NCBI RefSeq assembly: GCF_019834675.1
Contig: NZ_JABUBU010000012.1
Span: forward strand, 31,052-95,051
Length of the DNA: 64,000 nt
DNA from: Rhodococcoides corynebacterioides
Lineage (GTDB): Bacteria > Actinomycetota > Actinomycetes > Mycobacteriales > Mycobacteriaceae
Reading direction: 5' to 3'
The notes below the pieces were generated by a model. That model did no database searches. It saw only the letters and a list, made by a program, of their open reading frames with translations, and had not been told where the DNA came from. The first letter of the stretch is position 1; every line of letters starts with the position of its first letter. The position numbers and the translations under genes were made by a program. Shown here in pieces: positions 1 to 9,364 of the stretch.

Positions 1-1533
1 GTACCGGAGGAAGTCGTTGTACCAGGGCAGGTTCGGCCCGATCAGGGTGCGAACGCGGGTGGATTCCTGCACGGCGGCGAACGTCTGGTCGCCGTAGACC
101 ACGATGAGCACCAGCAGACCGGCGCTCGCGATCGGGGCGAGGAGCGGCAGGGTGCCGACGGCGCGGTGCCGCTTGACCACGATGCGGGTGAGCGGCCTGA
201 TGCCGGTGATGATCGCGGCCACACACATCAGTCCGGTGGGCGCCGCGGCGAGGGTGAACGCGCCCACCAGGGCCGCCACCGCGGCCGGGAGCAATCGTCC
301 GGTGGCGATGGCCCGCTCCACCGAGCACCACGTCACCAGCGCACCGAGGGCGACCACCGGCTCGGGACGCAGGCCGTTGTCGTAGGGCAGCCAGAACGCG
401 AGGAAGACGAGGCCGCCGGTCCACAGCGCCACCGAGTTGGTGCGGACGGCGCGGCCGAGCCGCGGGACGACCTCGCGGCTGATGACCAGCCAGCAGAGCA
501 CGCCGGCGACCAGGGCGGGCAGGCGCATCCACGGGCTGGCGGTGGAGATCTTCGCGAAGGCGGCGAGCACGTCGTAGTACCAGCCGAACGGGGCCTCGGG
601 TACGCCGAACCAGCGGAAGTAGTTGGCCATGTACCCGGCGTTCTCCGACACCCGGGCCATGGTGAGGAGGTAGCCGTCGTCGGAGGTGTTGGCGCCGAAG
701 AAGTGCCAGCCGACCAGGGCGCCCACCACCACACCGTCGATCCCGGTGGGTCGCCACCAGCCGGTGGGGAAGAAGCGGCGGTGCGAGCGGCCGTCGAGAC
801 CGTCGAGCCGCGCCAGTGCGCCGAGGGCGAGGGCGGTGGTGCCGGCCGCGCCGATCATCACCAGCAGTTTGAGCAACCCGGGCGACGACGAGAACCGGGA
901 GTCGACCGAGAGGTCGACCGACAGACCGGGGTACGACGACGCCGGTCCGGACAGATCGGAGTAGACGCCGACCACCTGGGGCCGGAAGTCCCCGTCGAGT
1001 CGGCCGGCGCGCGGCGCGCCCTGGTCGTCGGTGAGTCCCTCGAAGGAGGCGGTGGTCGCGTCGAGGTCGGAGTCGAACCGAATCGCGGTGCAGGCCGGCG
1101 ACTCCACCTGTGACCGCGGGGCGGACGCGATGACCACGTTGCGGTCGAGGACGTCGACCGAGGACGACGAGACCCGGACGAACATCGCGTTGAGCGCGGC
1201 GCCCTCGCCCTGGGGCGGTGCGGTCGACAGCAGCAGGCCGCCGGCGTCGGGCAGCGCACCGACCGCGGTGCACGGAACGGTCACGCTCATCGACTGCGGG
1301 ACCTGCGACATCAGCGGGGCGTCGACGCTGTCGAGCGTGCCGTTCTGCGGCCACCGAACCGAGGCGTCCTCCTGGGTGACCGGGAGGAACGGGGTCAGCA
1401 CGGCGAACAGCGCCCCCAGCAGTCCGGCGACGACGGCGATCAGACGGGTGGTGCGGTACTGCCCACGCAGATCTGCCGATCGTGTCCCGCGGTCGGGTGT
1501 CGGCGCAGCGGGCACGGAGGGAGCGTCAGGCAC
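1..1533 (-). CDS. emb: Emb-type arabinosyltransferase (N-terminal part; runs off the left edge)
   Basis: This is an integral-membrane GT-C enzyme that transfers arabinofuranose from decaprenyl-phosphoryl-arabinose onto the arabinan of the cell wall. About 511 residues are visible. There is an N-terminal membrane segment ending in TPFLPV, an extracytoplasmic domain, then the Emb signature NTSDDGYLLTMARVSENAGY with the acidic DD pair, followed by WFGVPEAPFG, SPWMRLPAL and LPYDNGLRPEP. It closely resembles the neighbouring full-length paralogue and lies 49 bases downstream of it, so the two form a tandem pair in one operon. The start is taken as the GTG at 1533; a second in-frame GTG lies 33 bases upstream and I see no strong ribosome binding site. 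I cannot say whether it corresponds to EmbA, EmbB or EmbC. The C-terminal carbohydrate-binding part lies outside the window. Confidence 0.9.
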   Translation of the reverse strand, partial: MPDAPSVPAAPTPDRGTRSADLRGQYRTTRLIAVVAGLLGALFAVLTPFLPVTQEDASVRWPQNGTLDSVDAPLMSQVPQSMSVTVPCTAVGALPDAGGLLLSTAPPQGEGAALNAMFVRVSSSSVDVLDRNVVIASAPRSQVESPACTAIRFDSDLDATTASFEGLTDDQGAPRAGRLDGDFRPQVVGVYSDLSGPASSYPGLSVDLSVDSRFSSSPGLLKLLVMIGAAGTTALALGALARLDGLDGRSHRRFFPTGWWRPTGIDGVVVGALVGWHFFGANTSDDGYLLTMARVSENAGYMANYFRWFGVPEAPFGWYYDVLAAFAKISTASPWMRLPALVAGVLCWLVISREVVPRLGRAVRTNSVALWTGGLVFLAFWLPYDNGLRPEPVVALGALVTWCSVERAIATGRLLPAAVAALVGAFTLAAAPTGLMCVAAIITGIRPLTRIVVKRHRAVGTLPLLAPIASAGLLVLIVVYGDQTFAAVQESTRVRTLIGPNLPWYNDFLRY

Positions 1534-1582
1534 GGCTACCGATGTTATGCGACCGTGACGCCGCACCCGAATCGCCGGTTAC

Positions 1583-4500
1583 CTACTGGTAGCCGATCTG
1601 TCCCGGACTCCAGAGTCCGGACCGCCCGACCGTGTCGACGTCCACCGTCGCGGGTTCCGCTTCGGGGTCGAGCGGGAGGTACCGCTCCAGCGAACCCCAG
1701 TCCCGCCGCAGGTCGTCGGCGAGGTAGGTGGGCACCGTCTCGGCGCGCAGGATCAGCGGAGTCCAGCCGAGCGGACCGCCGCCGACGGAGTCCTGCCACG
1801 CGTTGGTCGACTCCGCGCCCGTGCGATCGGGCAGGATGCGCCACTCCGGCAGTTCCGCGACACCCAAGCGGTGGTCGAAGGGCCGCTGGCAGGGGAACGC
1901 CAGGCCGACGGACCAGTCGAGCAGCACCGGCGCGGTCGGCCCGACGACGGCGTTCAGCGTCTCGGTCCGCGGTGTCCGCGGGGGCGTGACGGCGAGCCAC
2001 TGGTCGCCCGCGAGGTCGTCGTCCGTCGCGACGACGCGCACCGCGTTCGCCTCCCGAGGGATGTCCGCCGGCGCGACGCGCAGTGTGCGCCACGACGGCT
2101 GCGGGCCGATGTCGATCGGGGTGACGCGGCCGAGGAGCCGCTCGTTGTCACCGTCGACACCGTCGACACCGCCGACACCGTCGACGGCGGCGAACTCCAG
2201 CTCGAGCGACTGACCGGGCGTCACGATGCCGTCCGCGTCGACCGACCGGATGCGCCCGGCGGCGGTGATGGCCAGGAAGTCCTCCGTCCGCGGCAGCGCG
2301 TACCAGCTGGACTCGAGGGTCGCCGGGGCACTGTCGCCGGAGCCGAAGCTGCCGAGGACCGGCGTGGTCGCGGGATCGAGGCCGAAGGGCAGGGCCACGC
2401 GGGAGCCGTTGACGCCGGTGCCCGCGGTGGTGCCGCCGCCGGTGCCCGCCGTGTTGGCGGTGCTGCTCTGGTCGGTGTCGGACGGGTCGACGGAGTTGGC
2501 GCCGCCCGTGGTGCCCGAGGTCTCCCGGTCCGCGGAGAGGTCGCTCGCCACACCGTCGGGCGTGAACCCGACGGACGACGTCCCGGCCAGCGGATCGACG
2601 CCCGGCGTCGGGTTCAGCGGTTGCAGCATCGAGGAGTTCGGATCGGACTCCACCAGGACGTCGCGGGCCAGGCCGCACGTCTCGCCCGTGAGCGCGTTCA
2701 GGTTCGAGCGCGCCACGGAGTACGCGGGGTACTGCGACACCGCGCCCTTGAGGAGCGAGAGGATCTCGAACAGGACGACGGCGGCGGCCACGATCGTGAG
2801 CGGCGCCCCGCTCCAGCGCCGCAGGCGGGTGGGTTGCGGCGGGCGGAACGGCGCGCGGAAGTGCTGCCACGCCGCCACGGCCAACGTCAGGACGGTCAGC
2901 CCGAGCAGGACGGTCGCGAATCCCTTGCCGGCGATGGACGGCGGTTTGTCGAACCACGGCACGCCGTAGCTCGAGACGTACCACCAGCCGTTCGAGCCGG
3001 TGAAGGCGAGCGCCGTCAGGAACAGCACGGCGGCGCCGAAGAGCGTGCGGTTGCGGGGTGAGCGTTCGGTGGCGGAGATGACGGCGATCGCGCCCAGCGC
3101 GGCCAACGACCCGGCGAGGCCGGCGTAGACCCCGAAGTGGTGGGTCCACTTGGTGGGCGTGAACATCATCAGCGCGAGGGCGCCGACGACGATGCCGAGG
3201 ATGCGTCGGGACGGCCCCAGCGAGGTGCCGGGGATGCGGCCGCCGCGTCGCAGCATGACGACGATGCAGGTCACCAGGCACAGCAGCATCGCGAAGACCG
3301 CGAACCGGCGGGCGAGCGACCCGTCGGGCGAGATGTTGAGGAGCGCGTCCCAGCGGTACCGCTCGTCGAACCACGCGACGTTGGGGCCCACGGCGGACCG
3401 GACGCGGGTCGCCTCCAGGACCGAGGCCACCGTCTGGTCGGCGAACACCGCCGTCAGCACCACGGTGCCGGCCGCGAGCAGCGGCGCGAGCAACGCCGGC
3501 AGCCCGATGGCACGACGTCGTCGAATCACGATCTGCAGCACGGGACGGGACCCGGCGACGAGGGCGGCGATGGCGATCAGACCCGTCGGGCCGGCCGCCA
3601 GCGAGAAGGCCGCGATCACCGCGGCCACCGCCGCGGGAAGCAGTCGGCCGGTCGCGATGGCGCGTTCGATGGAGCACCACGTCAGGAGCGCGCCGAGGGC
3701 GATGACGGGCTCGGGGCGCAGGCCGTTGTCGTAGGGCAGCCAGAAGGCGAGGAAGACCAGGCCCGCCGTCCAGACCGCGACCGGCCGGGTGCGCACCGCG
3801 CGGCCGAGGCGCGGGATGACCTCGCGGCTGATGACGAGCCAGCACAGGATGCCGGCGAGCAGGGCGGGCAGGCGCATCCACGGGCTGGCCGTGGAGACCT
3901 TGGTCAGCGCCGCGAGCATGTCGTAGTACGGCATGCCGAACGGCGCTTCGGGGACGCCGAACCAGCGGTAGTAGTTGGCCATGTATCCGGCGTTCTCGGA
4001 CACGCGGGCCATGTTGAGCAGGTAGCCGTCGTCGGAGGTGTTGGCGCCGATGACGTGCCAGACGACGAGCGTGCCCAGGACGACGGCGTCGACGCCGGTG
4101 AGGCGGAGCCAGTGGGCGGGGAGGAATCGACGCGGACGTCGACGGTCGACGCCGTCGAGACGGTGCAGCGCCACCAGCGACGCGACGGTGAGCAGCGCGC
4201 CGACGATCATCGCGAGCAACTTGACGGTCGACGGCGAGGAGGAGAACCGCGAGTCGACGGCGACCGTGGCCGTGGTGCCGTCGGGTGCGGGGCCGGTCAG
4301 GGTGGTGAACAGTCCGACGGTCTGTGGTCGCTGGTCGCCGGCGACCTCGCCCACCCGCTCGCCGAGCGTGGCCGTCGTGCCGTCCTGCGTCGAGGTGATG
4401 GTCAGTCCGTCGCAGCCGGTGAGCGCGTCGGCGGGCGCCGAGAGCAGCAACTGGTCCCGCAGCACCACCGACAGGCCGCGGTCGGCCCCGGTGGAGACGA

Positions 4501-4864
4501 CCAGTCCGACCCGGCGGGCATCGGGCGCACCCGGCGCCGCGGTGGAGAGCACGACGCTGTCCGCCGGCGCGTCCGCGAGCACCGAGCAGGGGATGGTCGC
4601 GTCGAGGGCGAGGGGTCGGTAGGACACGAGGGGAGCGGAGACGGACTCGAACTGCCCGTCGGGCCAGGAGACGGTGGCTGCGTCCTGCTCGACCGGCAGG
4701 AACGGAGTGATCAGCGCGAGCAGAGTGCCGAGAACACCGGTGACCACGGCGACCAGCCGTGCCGTGCGGAACGACCGTGCTGCCGGGTCGGACGGGGATG
4801 GAGATTCGACGACGGCATTCGACACGGCCCCGATGCTAGGCGACCGCTCCGCGGGGCCCGTCAT
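1583..4864 (-). CDS. emb: Emb-type arabinosyltransferase, full length
   Basis: This is a full-length (1093 residue) arabinosyltransferase of arabinogalactan/lipoarabinomannan synthesis, the family targeted by ethambutol. A membrane anchor lies near residues 35-57. An extracytoplasmic jelly-roll-like region runs to about 205, followed by the multi-span GT-C core. The catalytic-type Asp pair is at residues 278-279 in NTSDDGYLLNMARVSENAGY, then WFGVPEAPFG, SPWMRLPALL and LPYDNGLRPEP. The C-terminal soluble domain carries a Ser/Thr/Gly-rich insert encoded around 2400-2525 and a VDG micro-repeat encoded near 2150-2185. The ATG at 4864 overlaps the stop of the preceding gene in an ATGA arrangement, indicating translational coupling. 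Family assignment is secure; the EmbA/B/C subtype is not. Confidence 0.94.
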   Translation of the reverse strand: MTGPAERSPSIGAVSNAVVESPSPSDPAARSFRTARLVAVVTGVLGTLLALITPFLPVEQDAATVSWPDGQFESVSAPLVSYRPLALDATIPCSVLADAPADSVVLSTAAPGAPDARRVGLVVSTGADRGLSVVLRDQLLLSAPADALTGCDGLTITSTQDGTTATLGERVGEVAGDQRPQTVGLFTTLTGPAPDGTTATVAVDSRFSSSPSTVKLLAMIVGALLTVASLVALHRLDGVDRRRPRRFLPAHWLRLTGVDAVVLGTLVVWHVIGANTSDDGYLLNMARVSENAGYMANYYRWFGVPEAPFGMPYYDMLAALTKVSTASPWMRLPALLAGILCWLVISREVIPRLGRAVRTRPVAVWTAGLVFLAFWLPYDNGLRPEPVIALGALLTWCSIERAIATGRLLPAAVAAVIAAFSLAAGPTGLIAIAALVAGSRPVLQIVIRRRRAIGLPALLAPLLAAGTVVLTAVFADQTVASVLEATRVRSAVGPNVAWFDERYRWDALLNISPDGSLARRFAVFAMLLCLVTCIVVMLRRGGRIPGTSLGPSRRILGIVVGALALMMFTPTKWTHHFGVYAGLAGSLAALGAIAVISATERSPRNRTLFGAAVLFLTALAFTGSNGWWYVSSYGVPWFDKPPSIAGKGFATVLLGLTVLTLAVAAWQHFRAPFRPPQPTRLRRWSGAPLTIVAAAVVLFEILSLLKGAVSQYPAYSVARSNLNALTGETCGLARDVLVESDPNSSMLQPLNPTPGVDPLAGTSSVGFTPDGVASDLSADRETSGTTGGANSVDPSDTDQSSTANTAGTGGGTTAGTGVNGSRVALPFGLDPATTPVLGSFGSGDSAPATLESSWYALPRTEDFLAITAAGRIRSVDADGIVTPGQSLELEFAAVDGVGGVDGVDGDNERLLGRVTPIDIGPQPSWRTLRVAPADIPREANAVRVVATDDDLAGDQWLAVTPPRTPRTETLNAVVGPTAPVLLDWSVGLAFPCQRPFDHRLGVAELPEWRILPDRTGAESTNAWQDSVGGGPLGWTPLILRAETVPTYLADDLRRDWGSLERYLPLDPEAEPATVDVDTVGRSGLWSPGQIGYQ

Positions 4865-6657
4865 TCCCGCATGCCGCGGACGTCCCAGAGCACCGCGTCG
4901 CCGAGGACGGTGCCGTCCTCGCCCAGCAGGTCGGCGACGGTGCGGCGCAGGGCGTCGGCCGTCGACTGCGCGGTGGGCAGGATCACGACGTCGGCGTTCC
5001 AGTAGGCGAGGTCCTCGCGGGCGCGGGTGCGATCGACGTCCGCGAGGGGCGGCACCTCACCGGTGCGCGCGACCCGGCCGAGGAGCAGGGCCGTGGGCCG
5101 ATCGACGGCGCCGTACTTCGCCTCGCCGTCGGCCTCCCCGCTCGGGCCGACGAAGTAGCCGCCGGCGATGCGGTAGGTCAGGCCGGCGTCGACCTGCCAC
5201 CGGAGTGCGTCGGCGTTGCCGGGGCTCGGAATCGGCACGGTGACCACGGTGGCCATGCCGGTCTCGGCGCCGGTCTCGGCGCCGTCGACCAGGGCGCCCG
5301 GCAGACCGCCGGCGAGGACGGTGGGTGCCGGGGTGCGCTCGGCGGTGGGCAGGGGGACCGGGATCAGCGGAACCAGGGCGACGGCCAGCGCGCCCGCCCA
5401 CAGAGCGGTCCGGCGTCGGCCGCTCCGATCGCCGCGGGCGGACAGGACGCGATCGGTGACGAGGGCGACGAGCATCGCCATGAGCGGCACCGCGGCCAAC
5501 ACGAACCGCGTCTCGAGGACGGATTCCAGCAGCGGCGTGCGGTCGAGCCACTCGCCCGGGAGCCAGCGCGCGACGGGATCCTCGGTGATCGTCAGTTCGG
5601 TCCCCACCGACAGCACGGCGAGCACGAGCACGGTCGCGGCGGCAGCGCGCGCGATCGGCAGACGCCGCAGGACGACGACGCACGCCGCGACCAGCAGCAG
5701 CAGGGGGACGCCGAAGTAGGCGTTCTGCTCGGTGGGGTTGAGTGCTACGTCCTCGGCGGGAAACGCCGTGCCCCACAGCGACTGCGGCGGGAACGCCACG
5801 AAGGACAGCAGCGAGTTGCCGGGCAGCTGGTGGTCGAGGTGGGTGTAGCTCTGCGGTCCGCGGAACTGCCACCACAGGGGCACCGCGACCAGGGCGGCGG
5901 CCAGTGCGGCGGCGAGCAGAACCGGGCCGAGACCGCGCCGGATCGTGGCGAGCGTGGCGCGCGGCGCCGCCGCGGTGTGCGCCACCAGCATCACGGCGAC
6001 GGCGATGGCGAAGATCAGCAACGGTTCCTCGCCGAGCAGTACCTGCCACGCGGTGAGCAGGCCGAGAGCCACCGTGTGGCGGCGGACGTTCCGGCCCTGA
6101 CCCAGCCGGATCAGGCACAGCGCCAGCACGGGCAGGACGCCCAGGAAGGTGAAGTTGGGGTGGGCGGACGCATGGCTGATCATGCCGGGGGCGAATCCGG
6201 CGATCAGTCCGCCCGACCCGGCCGCGAGGCGGGATCTGATCACCGTGCGCGAGAGGAGGAAGTACCACCCGAACGCGGTCGTCGCGAGGCCGAGCGTCAG
6301 GGCGAGCGTGAACGTCACCGTCGGACCGAACGCGAGGGTCACGGGGGTGAGCGGGATCGACAGGCCCAGCATGGCGGTGTTCGCCATCATGTTCACCCCG
6401 GCGGGGGCGTTCTGCAGATCGGAGAACAACGGGTTCTCCAGCGCGGCCACCGATTTCGCGGTGACGGCGAAGAACCACTCCCACATGGTCTGGTCCTGGC
6501 CGGAGAATCGGAGGTACCCGGTGCCGAGACGGTGCCACTGCCCGCCGAGCACGATCACCGCGAGCAGGAGGTAGACGCCCGCGGCCACGACGTCGGGACG
6601 ACGCCGTCGGCGCGCCGTCGTGACGTCGTCGACGGTCGGGTCGAGCACCTCGGTCAC
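4861..6657 (-). CDS. Polytopic GT-C-like membrane protein between aftA and emb
   Basis: This is a 598-residue multi-span protein that I cannot assign to a named family. After a short basic cytoplasmic tail comes a first membrane segment, then an extracytoplasmic loop with SGQDQTMWEWFFAV. An acidic residue at this position just after helix 1 is typical of GT-C lipid-phosphosugar-dependent glycosyltransferases. A run of hydrophobic segments continues to about residue 420, and a soluble C-terminal domain follows. It starts with GTG at 6657, overlapping the aftA stop (GTGA), and its own stop overlaps the emb start (ATGA), so it is locked into the arabinan operon. I recall no counterpart at this place in M. 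tuberculosis. A role as an additional arabinan or galactan glycosyltransferase is inference from fold-like features and context. Confidence 0.8.
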   Translation of the reverse strand: MTEVLDPTVDDVTTARRRRRPDVVAAGVYLLLAVIVLGGQWHRLGTGYLRFSGQDQTMWEWFFAVTAKSVAALENPLFSDLQNAPAGVNMMANTAMLGLSIPLTPVTLAFGPTVTFTLALTLGLATTAFGWYFLLSRTVIRSRLAAGSGGLIAGFAPGMISHASAHPNFTFLGVLPVLALCLIRLGQGRNVRRHTVALGLLTAWQVLLGEEPLLIFAIAVAVMLVAHTAAAPRATLATIRRGLGPVLLAAALAAALVAVPLWWQFRGPQSYTHLDHQLPGNSLLSFVAFPPQSLWGTAFPAEDVALNPTEQNAYFGVPLLLLVAACVVVLRRLPIARAAAATVLVLAVLSVGTELTITEDPVARWLPGEWLDRTPLLESVLETRFVLAAVPLMAMLVALVTDRVLSARGDRSGRRRTALWAGALAVALVPLIPVPLPTAERTPAPTVLAGGLPGALVDGAETGAETGMATVVTVPIPSPGNADALRWQVDAGLTYRIAGGYFVGPSGEADGEAKYGAVDRPTALLLGRVARTGEVPPLADVDRTRAREDLAYWNADVVILPTAQSTADALRRTVADLLGEDGTVLGDAVLWDVRGMRE

Positions 6658-8597
6658 GAGCCGCCGCCCGCACCACCCGCACCGGCCGCGGCGACACCGG
6701 CGTCGGCACCGCGTACGACGAGCACGAACGGGCCGATCTCCTGCACGTCGAATCGCGGGTCGTCGAACAGGGTCTCGGGGAACGTCACCGAGTACCGACG
6801 CACGTTCGGATCGTTCGGGTAGACGTCCTCGGCGAGGCGGAGTGTGTAGCCGTCGGCGCCGCGACGGAACAGGAACGCGTCGGGTGCCCGCCACGGTGCG
6901 GCGTCGAGCGCGGCGACCAACTCCTCGGGCGTGGTGAGCTCGCTCCACGACTCGATCGCGTCGGCCCGTGCGGAGAACTCGGCCAGCGGATTGGCGTAGT
7001 GGCTGGTCAGGCCCTGGAACCCGAAGTAGGGCAGGAACGCCAGGAAGGACGTGTCCGAGGTGAGGACCACGGTGTCGGTCCGCGGGCCGGGTCGGGCGGC
7101 CTGCAGAGCGGCGTCGACCTCCCCGTAGTACGACGCGACGCCGGGCGCGCGGCGATCGGCTCGATCGCCGTTGCCGTCGGTGTCCGTGTACGCGACGGTG
7201 ATCTCGTTCTGCAGGACGTGGGGGATGTCCTGGGCGAACGCCAGCGCCCCGACCACGGCGACGGCCACCGAGGCCGTCCGGACACGCGGGGACTCCGAGG
7301 CGACGAGGTACAGCACGCGGGTGCCGTCGACGACGCCGAACACGCCGGCCGCGCCGAGCAGGGCGATGAGGACCGGTTCGAGGCGGAACCCCAGCAGGGT
7401 GGTCCCGGCGACGGTCGCGAGCATCGACAGCAGCGCCCACAGGTACACGGCCGCCACGCCGACGCCGAGGGCCTGTGCGCGGCGGGAGTCCTTCAGCCGG
7501 AACAGGATCCACACCGTGCCGACCAGGCAGAGCGCGCCGAGGAGCGTGAACTGCGTCATCGGCAGCGGCAGTTCGGCGCCGGTCTCCGGTAGGTAGTGCA
7601 GGGCGGTGCCGGATTCGGCGGTTCTCCCGGTGAGGGCCGCGGCCAGGTACGGGGCCCAGACGGTCAGGGCGATCAGCCCCGACAGCGCGGCGATCACGAT
7701 CAGGCGCACGGCCGGATCCACCAGGGACGACGGGGTTCTCGACGCGCGGTAGCGCAGCAGGGCCGACACCAGGGCCATGAGCGTGACGGCGAAGGCGGTG
7801 AACCCCAGGTAGAGCGTGTAGACGGTGGCCGCGACCCCGAGGAACACGCCGGTGGCGACCACGGCGGCCCACCCTGCACCGCGCGGAGCGTCCGGGCGGT
7901 GCAGACCGCCCCACGCGAGGATCAGCATCGGCGGGATCAGGACGGCGATCACCGCGCCGTACGCCTCGGGGGAGGCGTACGCCAGGACCAGGGCCGTCAC
8001 ACCAAGCGCGGCGAGGATCGCGAGATCCCGGCGCACCAGGGCGGACCACAGGACCAGGCCGATCACGGCGGCGACCGCGAGCGAACCGATGGCCCAGGGC
8101 TTGTACGCCTCCCAGCCCGCGAGCCCCAGGGCGTCCGCGATGCGCCCGCCCACCCAGAACCACCCGGCCGGGTAGTAGGGCGGCAGGTCCGCGTACGTCA
8201 TGTCCTGCAGCGCAGCCGAATCCGTCAGACGCGTCAGGTACTCGGTGCGGAACTCCTGGTCGACGGAGACGCCGAACAGGTAGAGCTTCGTCGCCGCCAG
8301 CGGCATGCCCAGCGTGACGGTGACGAAGCCGGACAGCCCGATCCACGACAACGGCTTCCACAGCAGCGGCCGACCGTTCCGGCGGGCCAGCACCACCGCG
8401 GCCCCGAGAACGGCCGTCGTCACCACCTGGCCGACCGTGGTGACGGCCCGAGTGACGTTGGAGGAGTTGAACGCCGGCCACTGCACCACGGAGAAGGCGA
8501 TCAGGCCGGTCGCCGCGACGAGGGCGGCGACCACGACCGCCGCCACTGCCTCGGCGGCGACGGTGAGAGCCGTCCGCGCCGGCGCTGCCGCCCGCAC
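6654..8597 (-). CDS. aftA: Galactan 5-O-arabinofuranosyltransferase AftA
   Basis: AftA adds the first arabinofuranose residues from decaprenyl-phosphoryl-arabinose to the galactan, priming arabinan synthesis at the outer face of the membrane. The protein (about 647 residues) matches the M. tuberculosis Rv3792 family as I remember it across its length: VTLGMPLAATKLYLFGVSVD, EFRTEYLTRLTD, LPPYYPAGWFWVGGR, FGFQGLTSHYANPLAEF and LRLAEDVYPNDPNVRRY. The acidic residue in SVDQEFRTEY lies in the loop expected for GT-C catalysis. The GTG at 8597 lies two bases after the dprE2 stop; an ATG at 8681 would overlap dprE2 heavily and is less likely. The order dprE1-dprE2-aftA is the conserved one of mycolata. 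Confidence 0.96.
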   Translation of the reverse strand: MRAAAPARTALTVAAEAVAAVVVAALVAATGLIAFSVVQWPAFNSSNVTRAVTTVGQVVTTAVLGAAVVLARRNGRPLLWKPLSWIGLSGFVTVTLGMPLAATKLYLFGVSVDQEFRTEYLTRLTDSAALQDMTYADLPPYYPAGWFWVGGRIADALGLAGWEAYKPWAIGSLAVAAVIGLVLWSALVRRDLAILAALGVTALVLAYASPEAYGAVIAVLIPPMLILAWGGLHRPDAPRGAGWAAVVATGVFLGVAATVYTLYLGFTAFAVTLMALVSALLRYRASRTPSSLVDPAVRLIVIAALSGLIALTVWAPYLAAALTGRTAESGTALHYLPETGAELPLPMTQFTLLGALCLVGTVWILFRLKDSRRAQALGVGVAAVYLWALLSMLATVAGTTLLGFRLEPVLIALLGAAGVFGVVDGTRVLYLVASESPRVRTASVAVAVVGALAFAQDIPHVLQNEITVAYTDTDGNGDRADRRAPGVASYYGEVDAALQAARPGPRTDTVVLTSDTSFLAFLPYFGFQGLTSHYANPLAEFSARADAIESWSELTTPEELVAALDAAPWRAPDAFLFRRGADGYTLRLAEDVYPNDPNVRRYSVTFPETLFDDPRFDVQEIGPFVLVVRGADAGVAAAGAGGAGGGS

Positions 8598-8599
8598 CG

Positions 8600-9364
8600 T
8601 CAGAGGGGGAGTTTGCGGAAGACCGGACGCGGCACGTGCCGCAGACCCATCATCACGAAGCGGAAGGGGCCCGGTGCCCACACCAGGTCCTTGCCCTTGC
8701 GGGCCGAGGAGACGGCCAGCTTGGCGACGTCTTCCTTGTTCACCGTCAGGGGGGCTTCCTTGACGTGGGCGCTGAACTCGGTGCGCACCATGCCGGGGCG
8801 TATGACCGTGACGCGAGGACCGTACTCCCGCAACGCTTCTCCCAGGCCCAGGTAGAAGCCGTCGAGTCCGGCCTTGGTGGAGCCGTAGACGAAGTTGGAG
8901 CGGCGGACCCGCTCACCCGCCACCGAGGACATCACGATGATGCGTCCCGACGCCTGCGCCTTCATCTTCTGCCCGAGCAGCACGCCGACGGACACGGAGG
9001 CGGTGTAGTTGACGTTCGCCGTCAGGACCGCCTTGCGCTGGTCCTGCCACAGCTCCTCGGGGTCGAAGTCGACCGCGAACGCGACGACGGCGACGTCGAC
9101 ATCGCCTTTCTCCCACGCCTTCTCGATCACGGCGGGGTGCGCGTCGGTGTCGAGGGCGTCGAAGTCGATCACCTCGACCTCCCGCGCGCCGGCCGCCTGC
9201 ATCTGCGCGACCGAGGCGTCGCGCTTCGGATCGTTCGGCAGCGCAGCGAGGATCACGCGCGCGGGAGCGGTGGCCAGGTACTCCTCGGTGATGGCGAGAC
9301 CGATCTCGCTGGTGCCACCGAGCACCAGGATGGTCTGGGGGTCGCCCACGGCGTCGATCGTCAC
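8600..9364 (-). CDS. dprE2: Decaprenyl-phosphoryl-2-keto-ribose reductase DprE2
   Basis: DprE2 is a short-chain dehydrogenase that reduces the 2-keto intermediate made by DprE1, giving decaprenyl-phosphoryl-arabinose, the only known arabinose donor for the wall. The 254-residue product equals the usual family length. It has an N-terminal Rossmann motif VLGGTSEIG, an [11 protein letters not shown] segment, catalytic Ser in [14 protein letters not shown], the YGSTKAG Tyr/Lys pair and RPGMVRTEF. The GTG start at 9364 shares four bases with the dprE1 stop (GTGA), which fixes the start and couples translation with its partner enzyme. Confidence 0.96.
   Translation of the reverse strand: MTIDAVGDPQTILVLGGTSEIGLAITEEYLATAPARVILAALPNDPKRDASVAQMQAAGAREVEVIDFDALDTDAHPAVIEKAWEKGDVDVAVVAFAVDFDPEELWQDQRKAVLTANVNYTASVSVGVLLGQKMKAQASGRIIVMSSVAGERVRRSNFVYGSTKAGLDGFYLGLGEALREYGPRVTVIRPGMVRTEFSAHVKEAPLTVNKEDVAKLAVSSARKGKDLVWAPGPFRFVMMGLRHVPRPVFRKLPL

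Noticed and set aside
2148..3881. 577-codon minus-strand frame inside emb
   Set aside because: It is a shifted frame of the emb gene with an Arg/Pro/Ala-rich product; the Emb frame carries the conserved motifs.
166..5005. Long plus-strand open frames antisense to the emb genes
   Set aside because: Their products are Gly/Arg/Glu-rich without family features. They are the expected mirror of high-GC coding sequence on the minus strand, where clear Emb motifs are present.
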